From Diadema setosum (Eukaryota > Echinodermata > Echinoidea > Diadematoida > Diadematidae), in the NCBI GenBank assembly GCA_033980235.1, contig CM067068.1:1585001-1649000 (forward strand): DNA of 64,000 nucleotides, read 5' to 3'. Of the stretch, positions 1 through 41,306 are shown piece after piece (position 1 is the first letter of the stretch; the number at the start of each line of letters is the position of its first letter). Under the pieces are notes generated by a model. That model ran no database searches, was not told where the DNA came from, and saw only the letters and a program-made list of their open reading frames with translations. The position numbers and the translations under genes were made by a program.

Positions 1-385
1 GAAGAAAAGAAGTAGTTGTAGTTGTAATTGTCTAGAGAAGTAGTTGTCTAAAGCGTTATGGTTGCCATTGTGGAACATTAAACAAACCCATGTTAACATT
101 TACATCGCCCTTGAATAAAATCATTTGTTCTCGAAAATAAAAGCGAAGTAACCCATAGTCACGCTTTCTGGCTTTTTCTGTTTGGATGTGTATTATACAT
201 TTGCTAATAATTTTGGTAGAGGAAAAGAAAGTTGCAAATAAGGAATACTACGTTCCGTTGTTATTTCCTTTGCCATTGTTGTTAGGCAGTTCATTGTCCT
301 GTAAAATGTAAATCAAATGAAACAGAAGAGATGTTCAAATGAATTATGAGTGACACGTTAAAACTCGATCCTTTCATTCTTCAAA
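1..385. other. 3' flank of the minus-strand orphan gene
   Basis: This lies just downstream of the stop codon of the minus-strand gene and probably includes its 3' untranslated region. I see no clear poly(A) signal on the minus strand, no other gene and no repeat with recognisable ends. Confidence 0.4.
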
Positions 386-889
386 TTATTTTCTATACGC
401 CGCTTTCTTTGGAAACAAATATTGTTTCGTTTTATAGGCATTTAGATGTGACTTGACGTTGATATCCTTAATCTTTAGGCCTTTATTCCGCGGCGGGTTG
501 GTGTTGGCATACAAATCATTATTTGGTTCTAATGGTTCTGGTGAACATGAAAGTTCATGACGCGTCCTCTGTGGAACGGGGATTTTTGATGACCGATTCG
601 TCTGCATTGGCTCGTCATTCCCGCTTTCCCGCCCATGCGCATACGGGAAATTCTTGCCGGCACGTTGGTGCGAGAAAACGCGCTTAGACTTGGTCTGCGT
701 TGATTGGTTCTTCAAATCCTTCCGCAGATATGACGTCATCAATGTGTTGTTCGTCTCTACCATTGTCCTGATATCGCTGACAGCATCCACCATCGCACTG
801 AACCGCGATTCGCAATTAAGGAGTTCGGAAGATACGTCCTCCCTGATGCGCATGCGCATTGTTGTGTTCGCCAATATGACCTTTTTCAC
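386..889 (-). CDS. Orphan gene exon 4 (terminal)
   Basis: The acceptor TATGTAG precedes codon GTG at 889-887 in phase 0, and the frame is open for 167 residues to the stop at 386. It encodes the predicted helical segment and the Lys/Arg-rich C-terminus. Its length for a non-repetitive frame in AT-rich DNA supports real coding. Confidence 0.65.
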   Translation of the reverse strand: MKKVILANTTMRMRIREDVSSELLNCESRFSAMVDAVSDIRTMVETNNTLMTSYLRKDLKNQSTQTKSKRVFSHQRAGKNFPYAHGRESGNDEPMQTNRSSKIPVPQRTRHELSCSPEPLEPNNDLYANTNPPRNKGLKIKDINVKSHLNAYKTKQYLFPKKAAYRK

Positions 890-3800
890 CTACATAAAGA
901 CGGCAGAGACATAGTATACAATAAAAACAAACAAAGATGTTAAATACTTTAGAATGTACACATGTTGAAACAGACAGGTACGGAGGGAGAGCAAAATGAT
1001 TAAACATTAACCTTTTTACCTATATGTTAAGAAGCTTGTTCAAGGGGCCTTTGAACAACCTTTCATTTGCTTAACTCTTTCAGCTTTCTCTTCAACGCTA
1101 TATGTCAAATTTTGTCGCTTTTTGTTGAAATTATTTTTTGGTACAGACCTAATTGTTGCTATTTTGTTATTTCTTATTTGTTCAGCAATACTCGAAGTTT
1201 TCCCTCAAGGTGGCTGAATATAAACGAAAAAGATAAACTTTAGTGAAACGATAAGTTTCATTATGTGGTCTTGTTTGCTAAACACTATTAGTCACAATGG
1301 AAACCTTTGTAGTTGTCTGGTTTAACTGATCAGTTTAACTTAAATGATCGAAAATGTATTCGCGCCTTTAGAAGAAAGATTGTTTTTTGACACTCAATAC
1401 AGTTTTGTTTCAGTCTGTGAGTATGAAATGCTTGCAAACTGAATCAAAAGTATTGAAATGTATTTACATAATCATTAAATATGTGCAGTAAAGAATCTTT
1501 TATGATAGTCCTCCCGGAAATATCAAAGATCTAGTCGATGTTGTATCGAGCTGTATATTCTGTTTTACATTTCCTTTTTGTCATTTTGCTCTTCCGGTTG
1601 TGCTCACGAAATAATATTATCTTTGTCCATGGTCTATTATGTACCCAATTACACCTTGCAAAACTTTGAGCCTATATAACGTGTGAATTCAACGCGTTGT
1701 GCTATTTTGTGTGACAGAAAATAAAAAAGAGAAAATCAAAAGTGACATCATCAGCTGTCATTATTCACAAGAGATAATCTTAAATTGATATTTCCATTTG
1801 CTCACCGCAAGGGATTCGTCAACCCCCCCCCCAAAAAAAAAAAAAAAAAAACTCTTGTAATAAAAGTGACCATGATTTTCGGATCTTAAAAGAATGATAT
1901 TTTTCAGATAGATAAGAACGTCTTTGCAAGTGAACAAACATATCCGCCCATCAAAAAAGAAGTGCACTAAACACTCAGTGTACGCCCACAAACACCGCTA
2001 TATCGGACCCCGAAAGAGATGCATCTGAAAAGAGATACACCTGCACAAAATCTTACCAGTTGGGTCAGAATCTCATCATGTGAATTCTGTAGTTTTACAT
2101 CTTTCTGAGAGGTACACTCGTCTTCCGCTGCGGTGGTGATCCCACTCTTCGCCGCCTCTGATTGGCTGTCATATTCGACGTCATCAACTGGGATGTCCCC
2201 CGACGCTGCACCTGCATCGGAGGAGGGGGAAGCCTTCGTGAACGCGGCCGACAACAGCGGGCGAAGTTGGGCTGCAAGGTGGCGCAGAGAAAAATGGAGT
2301 AAGAGGTAAAAGAGCCGAACACGACGTGTAGTACGAACGTAACGGAATGAATAACTCAGTGTTTTGTGTGATGGGAAATTAAATTATTTACGTGACATTT
2401 GCAATCTCTTGTCGATGACCCGCTTAATCTAAAGAAATGAATAAAAAACAATTCCGAGCAAGGTGTGAGAGCAGGGGATATACCGGTATGTAGAAATCAA
2501 CGGCAACTCTTCTGAGGCTTCCGAACACCTAGCGACACTGCAACTTTTAGCCTCTTGGGAATAACAAAACTAAATCGAAGAGCAATTCTCCCCCTAAAAA
2601 CAACAACAACAAACAACCCAATCAACAAAAACAAGAACAAAAATATGAATAGTGACAGAAAAATGAAGAGCAGAGATGGTAAGACTTGTGGCATAAAATG
2701 GCTACCTAACTCCTCTCCCAGTGAGATAAGTGATTGGGTTCAAGAAATGCTCCCCCTCCTCCTCTCTTTGTCTCTTTTGCTCTCTCTCTCTCCCTCTATT
2801 TCTCACCTTTTTTCAACTTTCTGACAATTTTTTTCCTCTACTTTATTTTTGTTTATGCCATTACAATTTTCAAGACGACATCACAGTTACTATGGTTACC
2901 ATTGGATGCGCTGAAAGTTCATTAATCATATCCTTTCAGCTTGCTCATCTTGTAGCTGGTTAAATAGCTATTCAGCCTCCCTTTCGACACTGTCTTTTGA
3001 ATAAGTGATATTACATACACAATCAGTAATGTGATTAGCGTCATTCTCCTGCATTATGTCTGTTTCTTCTTGCCAATTCATGGTAAGCAGTAGACTCGAA
3101 TGTCATGAAGACCACTACAGTCGCTAAAGGATGTTCATGGAATACACAATTTAATTCGTCATCTGTGTAGGCGTAATTACTACTGCACATGCATTCACCC
3201 TTCAAGAGGGTCTATAATAATGCATTTTAAAGTTTCTAAAGGGAGGGGGTGAGGCTATTTCTAAAGGGGTGTTTTACATGGAAGTTCAGACAATGATGTT
3301 AGAATTTTGTCTCCAGTCAAGTAATCCAAATAGAAACAGTCTTGCAGTCCCTTGAATGAATGAATTTCTAAGATTTCTAAGATTTCGATTGTCAAGACTT
3401 ATAATAGTCATCGTCGGACAATGGTACTGAATTATATCGACATATCAAACATGACACTCACGATTGTGCTTTGTCTCTATTTTAGATCGATTTTGAAAGT
3501 TGATGGTGTCAAGCAACAAAATTAGACATGAGGATAAAGCTATATTTTTTTTTTGTTGATATTGATGATTAATCAATCATATCTTTGTTTTCATCATTAC
3601 CACCATTGCAAATAATCAGATACTGTGAAAGTCTTTTACCACTCCAGTGTATTTAAAGCGTATATACATGTTCTTAAAATTCCAGTTTACCTTTGGGAGC
3701 AGTGATTTAAAAGATGTTTAAGATATCACATTGGTACTTTAACGCATAAGTGTAGGCCAGTTGTATCACAAAACATTCTACCTTATGAAATTTTCGCAAT

Positions 3801-6715
3801 AAAGCCTAGAATACAAGGAGATATCAGTATTTTTTCTCAATAAACCATAACTGTAGACTGTTTAGCCTGGAAACATTTTATTACAGCTATTGTTCACATT
3901 TTTTTTTTGTATTTAACATACATAGTCAAATTTTACAGTGGTTGTTTCTATCCCTAACTCACATATTTTTAGAACTATTCCAAAGCATTGCTGGGTTTTT
4001 GTTTCATCTGCAAATGGTAGATTATGCCTTTAATGTCGTGGTCTTTTTTGCTTTACGTCGTGACTGTAGTGCCTTTGTGCAATTTCCGACACCGGCTAAA
4101 CTCCTCCACGCACGTCTCATCAACTTTGGGGAAGCATTAGCTTTAGCATTCTCTTGGGAGTGGGTTACGCTCATGCAGAATTCATGCTTAATACACACGC
4201 GCGATAGACGCCGTACTAGTCGGGAAGACGATAGAAGGCAGTTGCCAACTGCCGAACCATGGGCATGATGGGGGCTGTCTCTGTTTACCGGATCAGTGGT
4301 TTTTTAATAATAATGATGATGGCTGTCCTGCTGGTACGTTACTTGTAGGAAAGTTAAAACAAGAGAAGCAGTTCACACTTTCACATGACGTTGCAAGGAT
4401 GTTTGTATGGTTGTGTCGGTCTGTATAGATGTGTACAGTGCAGGTTATCTGCCATTAGATGGCAAAGTCTGATTTTGACAAGTCCGACGTGTTAAAGAGT
4501 CACACTTGGAAGACGCTTTGGTCCGATTTCACGAAGGTGGTACAAATGAAACCATGGTTTAAACCATGGACAAAAACCATGGAGTGCCAAGTGTCGCATG
4601 GAATATTTCGTTACGAAATCAGTTATTTCGTTACGAAATCAGTTATTTCGTCGATGAAATGATTATTTTGTAACGAAATGACAACATTTTGTTACTAAAT
4701 AAACATTTCGTCCACGAAGTGATAATTTCGTTAACGAAACAGTCATTTTGTCTACGAAATGACCAATTTCGTAATGAAATATTCCGTGCGACACTTGGCG
4801 CTCCATGGTTTTGTCCATGGTTTAAACCACGGTTTCATTTGTACCACCTACGTGAATTCGGGCCTTTATGTCTTCATAGTTTATTCTTTTTTGTCTCTGT
4901 CAGGAGAACAAATAACAGAAGGATAAAAAGAATAGTGATGAGGACGATGAGAATAAAAAGAGAGTAGCATTCTGTCACAGCTACAGCATGGTTTCCCATT
5001 TTACGCAAAGTGCCGCCGATCACCGGTATTTTTACCACATATTCTCAAAGACCTACTTGGCGATCCGACATCATCGTCCGTCCTCTCCTCTTGTCCCTCG
5101 TTATCGACCTCGCTTTCATGCGATGAAGTGATCTTCTCCAAGTCCTCTCTGTGTTGTAGAAAAGTTTTACACTTTTGAAAAGATGCTTTCATTACTGCTG
5201 ATATACCAATTAGCCGATCTACTACATGCCTTAATTCCCCTACAGATTTGTATTAATTGAGACTGTGATATTGGATCGATTTGTGCTATGGGAAGTTATA
5301 TTATAATGGATGCTTGTTAGAAGGAGCCCAACCATGAGGCAAACGATTATGAGTCCCTGCCCAATGACTAGGTAAGGAATTAAAGTGATTTGCTTTGGGG
5401 CGGAACAACTGCAGCCAGGGGGCTTGAATCAGGAAGCTCGTAATTGATGGTCCCTGACCTTGTTCACGTTATGAGCTACATCAACTCCTCTATAAAGTAA
5501 GGCATGGACGTTCCGAGAGATCAATAACTATATCATCTGCCTATGTTTGACGTGACTTCAAATATGATTGAAATATGAATGTTTTCAAAACCCCGATTTC
5601 CATTTCATATTTTTATACTCAGTCAAATAACACTACCAACAAAACATGAAATTACGTGAACATGGTGAAGAAAGGCCGCCCGACAAATTTTCGGAGGAAA
5701 CTTATAAAAATGGCCTGATGTTATTTGCTAAATGCCTTGACTCCAATCGTTGCGCATTGCTAGCTGAAAGTCTACTCTAAAATGAAATCGGGTTAAATTC
5801 ACCAGGAGTCTTATTTCATTCTGCTACTTGTTGCTGAAGCCGTAAAATGCAGAGTCTCAAGACGTGTGGCATTTCGATTCTGATGCTCTCGTTGACTTTC
5901 AAATAAATCCGTCATTTAAATACACCCAGACAAGCCATCTCCTTGGAGATCAAATAACGATGAAGCATGCAAGGCTTAGAGTTTTCTCGTCTAAGTATAG
6001 ACATTTGATTTCAAATCGCTCTAGCTTACGTCGGCCATAAGGGGGGGGGGGGTGGGCTGGGCTTCCAAAACAATAAGAAAAGATGATTCGATGCATGGGT
6101 TATGGAATTAGTCGGGTATATCACTATGTCAGTGCATAACTATTGTTTGACATACTGAAGCCCCCCCCCCCCCCCAATTATGGCTGAATAGACGTTAACA
6201 TAAAAAAGCCCAAGTCCAACAGGTCTATGTATCTTTCTGCAATGTGACGTGTAAGCATTGCTAGTTGTTGGTCTGAGCTTACAGACCCAGCTTGTATCCC
6301 AGTGTGAATGTTCCAAGTACGGAGCAAAATCAATCACTCAAACAAAAAACAAACAAACAAACATGACGCATTGCAGTGTTCTTTGTGCCCCTGTTCAAAT
6401 AAGCAGATGTCAAAATCATGGCAAATTTTATATTCCTTTTTAATACATCAGACAAGCAACATAATGGAGATACTAGAATAACAACGATAGACATAGTCCA
6501 GTTGCCATATTGTATTAACTGCTTTTGACCTTTTATGCTTACACGCTGACGTCACTTGGGATGACTTCCGACTTGAGATGGGTGTTGATGTTCCTCAATG
6601 ACGCGACGGAGAGATGGCTGGAAGACCGTTTAGGGGCAACCTTTTCCTCACTCCAAGCCTCTGGTACTCCTTGATGAAGGGCGGGAGTGGTCATCTTTTG
6701 ATTTCCACTCCCCAT
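386..6715 (-). CDS. Four-exon orphan gene, 327-residue hydrophilic protein
   Basis: I do not recognise the family. Coding exons in transcript order are 6715-6543, 5148-5057, 2271-2057 and 889-386. Their lengths (173, 92, 215 and 504) sum to 984 bases, which is 327 codons plus stop. Phases at the three junctions (2, 1, 0) match. Donors read GTAAGC, GTAGGT and GTAAGA. The start ATG at 6715 has A at -3 and G at +4, and an in-frame TGA lies about 30 bases upstream. The protein has a Ser/Lys-rich N-terminus, an acidic stretch (about 58-85) with EDLEKI and EERTDDD, a low-complexity middle, a likely amphipathic helix or coiled coil (about 150-220, containing VKKVILANTT and MVETNNTLM), and a basic tail ending KKAAYRK. 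I see no signal peptide or membrane segment, so a cytosolic or nuclear protein is inferred. It is transcribed away from the glutamate receptor gene. The start could instead lie in a missed upstream exon. Confidence 0.6.
890..2056 (-). other. Orphan gene intron 3
   Basis: No exon is seen here. A compound homopolymer of ten C then nineteen A occupies 1823-1851. The rest is AT-rich sequence without recognisable structure. Confidence 0.45.
2057..2271 (-). CDS. Orphan gene exon 3
   Basis: The acceptor CCACCTTGCAG and donor CTG|GTAAGA bound 215 bases. The incoming phase is 1 and the outgoing phase is 0, matching both neighbours. It encodes a Ser/Ala-rich then acidic segment (for example DIPVDDVEYDSQSEAA) ending in HDEILTQL. 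Confidence 0.6.
3682..4031 (+). repeat. Dispersed repeat R1, copy 1
   Basis: This ~350-bp unit is found again inverted at 8120-8487 and direct at 30851-31203. Shared landmarks include CAGTTGTATCACAAAACA near the start and GTTTCATCTGCAAATGG near the end. It has no coding capacity. A non-autonomous transposable element is likely. Confidence 0.75.
4535..4849. mobile_element. Fold-back (MITE-like) element with palindromic array core
   Basis: Near-perfect inverted arms of about 75 bp begin AGGTGGTACAAATGAAACC at 4535 and end with its complement at 4849. The arms enclose about nine tandem units of ~20 bp (4605-4780), each a small palindrome of the type ATTTCGTTACGAAAT. There is no ORF of note, so it would be mobilised in trans if it is mobile. 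No convincing target duplication is seen. Confidence 0.75.
5057..5148 (-). CDS. Orphan gene exon 2
   Basis: The acceptor CAACACAG (after a TTTTCT tract) and donor GTAGGT bound 92 bases. Incoming phase 2 and outgoing phase 1 agree with exons 1 and 3. It encodes an acidic, charged segment (EDLEKITSSHESEV, EERTDDDVGSP). Confidence 0.6.
5149..6542 (-). other. Orphan gene intron 1
   Basis: It contains twelve G at 6041-6052 and fifteen C at 6161-6175, about 110 bp apart and capable of pairing. Nothing else is recognised. Confidence 0.4.
6543..6715 (-). CDS. Orphan gene exon 1 (putative start)
   Basis: The ATG at 6715-6713 sits in a good initiation context with an in-frame TGA at 6748-6746. The exon ends at donor GTAAGC (6542-6537) after a split codon GT|A. 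It encodes MGSGNQKMTTPALHQG and a Ser-rich segment. A weak CAG about 20 bases upstream means it could also be an internal exon. Confidence 0.5.
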
Positions 6716-7047
6716 TTTATAGATTTCCTCCCTGCGACATGAGTTTCATCTGTCCAAACCAAGACGATATGTTTTTATCGACGGTATGCCGTTGGTCGTT
6801 TTTCTTTGTAGGGTTAACCTGTCAATGGTCTCATAGTGACGCGCAGACATGGCAACGCGCCGTCTTGGTAATGCGCGAAGTCCCCACATAACTCTCTGTT
6901 ACGTAATAATAGGACTTAAAAGGTATGCGCTCACATCATTATAAACTGCACATTCGTGATGACCTTAGTGGTCCGGTGATCGGGCTTTGGTGTTGAATTG
7001 CAGAGATTTTGAAACAGAGAAAGGGAGCGAGAAAGAAATAGATAAAT

Positions 7048-7574
7048 GCCTCGGTCACAACTCGCCGTACTTGCAAGTGCGTGCTGTCTACTGCAAAAAC
7101 ATGGGCAAAATTTGGGGATCCGTACGTAGTAATTACCGCCTCAGTACGGATTTTGGCGCACGCAGACACGACATAGCACCTTTAGTGCAGGCAGAACTTT
7201 CGCTGCGTTCGAGCTGCGGTCGTGCTACGGATTCATCCCCAGTACGGGTGACGCGCGTTCTCTGTAAGCCGACGTGCACGTACTTACAACATATAAGTGA
7301 GCAGCACTTGAAAGTACGTCCTCGATACGACAGCGTAATAGTCGCATGGACATCATACTTTGTAAGCACGTTGTAAGCACGTACAACTTACTTACCACGT
7401 GCGCAACGTACGATGGACGCGACCCCTTATGGTACGTACTTACACCTTGCGCAACCGTACTTACTTCCTGCTTTTGCCACTCCTTCCCCACGTTTTCAGA
7501 AAAAAACATGGAGTCCATGGCCTCCGCCAAAAACGTACGGACTGTAAACATGCACGATAAGTTGTGACCGAGGC
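7048..7574. mobile_element. MITE-like element with GCCTCGGTCACAAC ends
   Basis: A perfect 14-bp terminal inverted repeat, GCCTCGGTCACAAC, occurs at 7048-7061 and in reverse complement at 7561-7574. The 527-bp interior is GC-richer than its surroundings and dense in CGTAC/GTACG words. Open frames inside are short, overlap on both strands and are not credible genes. No clear target duplication was found. Confidence 0.65.
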
Positions 7575-7695
7575 TTCACGGTTCCCCTTGCGAACCTGTG
7601 GTACTGCATCAAATTGCACGTACCATGTATACCCTGCACGTAATATTATATTGTTGAAAAGTAAGGTAAGATTATACGTTTCAGAATCCTAGCAA

Positions 7696-7935
7696 TGGTG
7701 ATTTGACTCAGTCAGCTGCAGTGCGTCTACCTCCTAATTCAAATGACTTGGGTTCGATTCCCGGATCTGACTGAACAGTGATGTGTGTCATCCCCTGTAG
7801 TACGATGCAAAACAATCTGTCCCTGTGGTAAGACATAACACGGAGGTCCCGTGTGTGAGAGAGTCACAACTCCTACACCTAAAATTACATTCATTTATCG
7901 AAAAGAGCAAGATGCATAACCCGTGAAGTGATCCA
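7696..7935 (+). repeat. tRNA-derived SINE
   Basis: A tRNA-like head contains TCAGTCAGCTGCAG as an A-box-like block. GGTTCGATTCC at 7751-7761 is a perfect RNA polymerase III B box. A non-tRNA tail of about 170 bp follows. The acceptor stem does not close as in a functional tRNA, so this is a SINE, not a tRNA gene. The end points are approximate. Confidence 0.55.
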
Positions 7936-8119
7936 CCTTACATCCAACTGGACCCCATGGAAGACCAGTTAGTGCAGCTGAATATAGGCTATGTAGCCAT
8001 TTTCTCAGATGGAAATGAAACAATCAAACAAGTACACAAACAAATAAGCAAACATCTATCTAAGGACTTATTCAACAAGTTCGTCTGTCAATGTGCAATC
8101 TTTGAATTACTTGCCAATT

Positions 8120-8487
8120 TTAAAGACACAATTTACCATTTGCAGATGAAACAAAACACAGCATTAGTGCTTCAAAATAGTTCTAAAATGTGAGTTAGGG
8201 TTAGAAACAACCAATATAAAAATTTGAACCAGTGTAATCGATGTTGTGTTGTTAAATATGCAAAATGTGAACAATAGTTGCAATAAAAATGTTTATATAG
8301 ACTAAACCGTCCACAGTTATGATTTAATGAGAAAAATAGTGATATTTCCTTATATGTTAAGCTTTATTGCAAACATTGTATAGGGTAGGATGTTTTGTGA
8401 TACTACTGACCTACATATATGCATCAAAAATGATATCTTGAACATTTTTAAAATCACTGTTCCTGAAGGTAAACAGGACCTTTAAAG
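8120..8487 (-). repeat. Dispersed repeat R1, copy 2 (inverted)
   Basis: This is the reverse complement of the units at 3682-4031 and 30851-31203. CATTTGCAGATGAAAC lies at one end and GGTAAACAGGACCTTTAA at the other. The short ORF over its left end (7957-8193) runs into the repeat and is not supported as a gene. Confidence 0.75.
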
Positions 8488-9336
8488 GTGATATTACATA
8501 CGCCATGTTCTCTCTAAAGCAAGGTGCATTAGCCAGCTTAATGCACTTTTTTTTGGCATTGAATTAGGTGTGTGATACCTGTTAACGTGGGTGACAGTGA
8601 TTCCATCACACCATGCTATGTAGACTCTTTCTATGCAGCCGTTACGGCTGAGCACTGCTTGATATCACATGTTACACTAACACCCGACTTGGCATTCCTT
8701 GATGTGCTTTCGTGTTAAATGGCGCCATCTTTTTTTACGAATGACCGTCGTAGACACGATGAGCCCTGCTACTGTATAATCCTAACATTAGTTATGCATC
8801 CATTACATAGGCGCCAGTTACTGCATCTCAAAAGCGGTGATTGTTACCATCAACCAATACTGTATATTAATATCGACTAGATTATCAACCATGTACTTTG
8901 AAAAGCCATCAGCAATACTAGAGAATGAAGGAAAAAATTAAGACCGGATGAGATGATTTCAGATTTATATGGGAGGAAAAGGTAATGACTGCAAATGAAT
9001 TAGAAAAGACATTCTTCAGGGTACGGTTGGTTCATGTCGTTTGCACCGTCTTCGATTTAATGTTAGGGAGGAAAAAATATACAACTGCCAACACTGTTGA
9101 TGAATGGCAAAAGATAAACTTGGGGTTGGGGCTGTAGATAAAGCTGAAATTTCAGCTGATAAAGCAACACGTTTTCTAATCATTCAATCAGAGTAATCAG
9201 AGTTTGACATCTATTACGAAAGGAGAATCAGCAGTTGCCATAACAAGTGATTTGACCAAAAAGATAATGATGAAGAACCATTTTTACGCTATGCATAAGA
9301 TACTTGCAATGTGACATTGTATATTTGATATGATAG

Positions 9337-10148
9337 ATAGATACTTTATTTTCTGCAGATCAATATACATAAGTTACATAATCATGAACATGTAGGAAAT
9401 ATACAAAGTAAATTTAACACAGAGTCGTTTGACTTGCATAAACAACGATATAAAAGGAAATTAATGATATAATATACAGTATGCATGTCTATGCAGCAGG
9501 GATTACAATAACAATTGTAGTTAGAAGCGATTATGCAGAGGGCCGCCATTATAAGCATTGCTTGAAAAGATGGCCGGCCCGAGGAAAAGGTAAGAACGTA
9601 CTAGATTTGTAACAATACAAATTCTGCTGCAAAGATAGCAGGGGAAAATAAACTCTGATGTGAAATGGTGGTGAATGTGCGTGCAGGCGCTTGAAAATGC
9701 ACAAGGGCAGATAGGCTGGAATTTAGAATAATAGAATTGGTTTGCTGGAAGTGGGAACGATATGCGATGTTGCTATCGGGAGACCAACATTAGTCATATA
9801 AATTATTTGTTTTTAGTTCGTATTTGAAGTATACTGTAATAAAATGTGCTTCTTTAAGTTTGCTTTGAATGAAAACAAGGAGGCACACTGTTCCAACTCC
9901 TCAGGAAGAGTGTTCCATGTGTCCGAACCGTGATGTCTGATCGTATCAATCCATCTCAAATAATTATCATAACTTCTTTTGTCTGTGATTTTAATCATAT
10001 CCGGCATTAATCTGCACGTGTATGTCCGCGTCTGTGAATATTTTGTGACATAAATTATGGACATGTCTGTTATGGGACCACCTGCAAAGTAAAGACTAGC
10101 GTTCCCACAAGAGAAAATGAACGCACCTAGCCTATTGTTCGCTATCAA
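9337..10148 (-). mobile_element. 5'-truncated non-LTR retrotransposon (LINE) fragment A
   Basis: On the minus strand a frame at 9813-10148 ends with a typical LINE polymerase C-terminus (RHHGSDTWNTLPEELEQ, FSFKANLKKHILLQY). It is followed by a ~480-bp 3' region beginning, on the plus strand, GATAGATACTTTATTTTCTGC. That 3' region is nearly the same as one at 29208-29820. It is antisense to the downstream receptor gene and has no complete coding region. Confidence 0.7.
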
Positions 10149-10830
10149 GCCTTTGTTTCAAGTTTCCCCTTGTCTGCGTCATTGTTTTCTCCCCTTTCCT
10201 AACTCCTCTCGTTCCCTGCCTCCCTAGTCCCCCGATTAATGTCACCGCCTGGTCTCTGGGGTACCCTAGCTCACGAGACCCATGTTTAAGCTACACAAGA
10301 AGAAGACTTCCTTCGCGCTTTCCGCTTCACCGCCCGCTGATGGAAAATCTTGCCCATTTATTTTCTATCCTCGCTTTCTCACCCTCGTGGATTCTCGCTG
10401 TCCCACTTGTTTCCTGCTCTATCTCACTCTTTTTCTTTCCCTCTCTCCTCCACCCCCCCCCCCCCCTCGTACCTCTCCGTCTTCCTCCACCTCCCGGTCA
10501 CGTCCCGAGGAGCAAGATGATAAGTCAACGTAAGAAAGAATAAATACTAATTTTCCACTTGATACGCTAACCGTAATACTGGTGAGAAGTGATGGGGGCC
10601 CCCCTCGATGTTTAGCAGATCCAGTCACCGTATGTCTCGACCCATCGACAACGTGGACTAAACAAGGTGCATGCCAAGTGGCACCGATGAAGTCTACTTC
10701 CATCTTCATCTTCTTTTTTTCTCAGTTGATAATTTTCTGCATGCTAGCGGGTTGATGAGAGTGTGAGACTACAGCGGAGGAGCGTAGAGAAAGTCGTTGG
10801 TTTGATCGTAGACTGCACGGGACCGGCACC

Positions 10831-41306
<30,476 letters not shown>

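Larger units (their letters stand above)
2272..5056 (-). other. Orphan gene intron 2
   Basis: It contains a CT-rich tract (about 2750-2800), copy 1 of the dispersed repeat (3682-4031) and the palindrome-array fold-back element (4535-4849). No other coding segment is supported. Confidence 0.5.
6716..10830. other. Intergenic region between divergent genes
   Basis: This separates the minus-strand orphan gene from the plus-strand AMPA receptor gene, so it must hold both promoters. Neither promoter is recognisable by eye. It contains an inverted-repeat element (7048-7574), a SINE (about 7696-7935), R1 copy 2 (8120-8487) and a LINE fragment (9337-10148). A pyrimidine-rich stretch at about 10400-10500 includes a run of C. 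Confidence 0.5.

Noticed and set aside
654..914. Plus-strand ORF over the orphan gene's last exon
   Set aside because: It is a shadow of the longer minus-strand frame, which has matching splice phases.
7735..7775. Functional tRNA gene
   Set aside because: It has a good B box, but no closed acceptor stem and a long non-tRNA body, so it fits a SINE.
10282..10709. ORFs over the C/T-rich region upstream of the AMPA gene
   Set aside because: They are compositional frames over pyrimidine-rich DNA, overlapping on both strands, without splice or family support.
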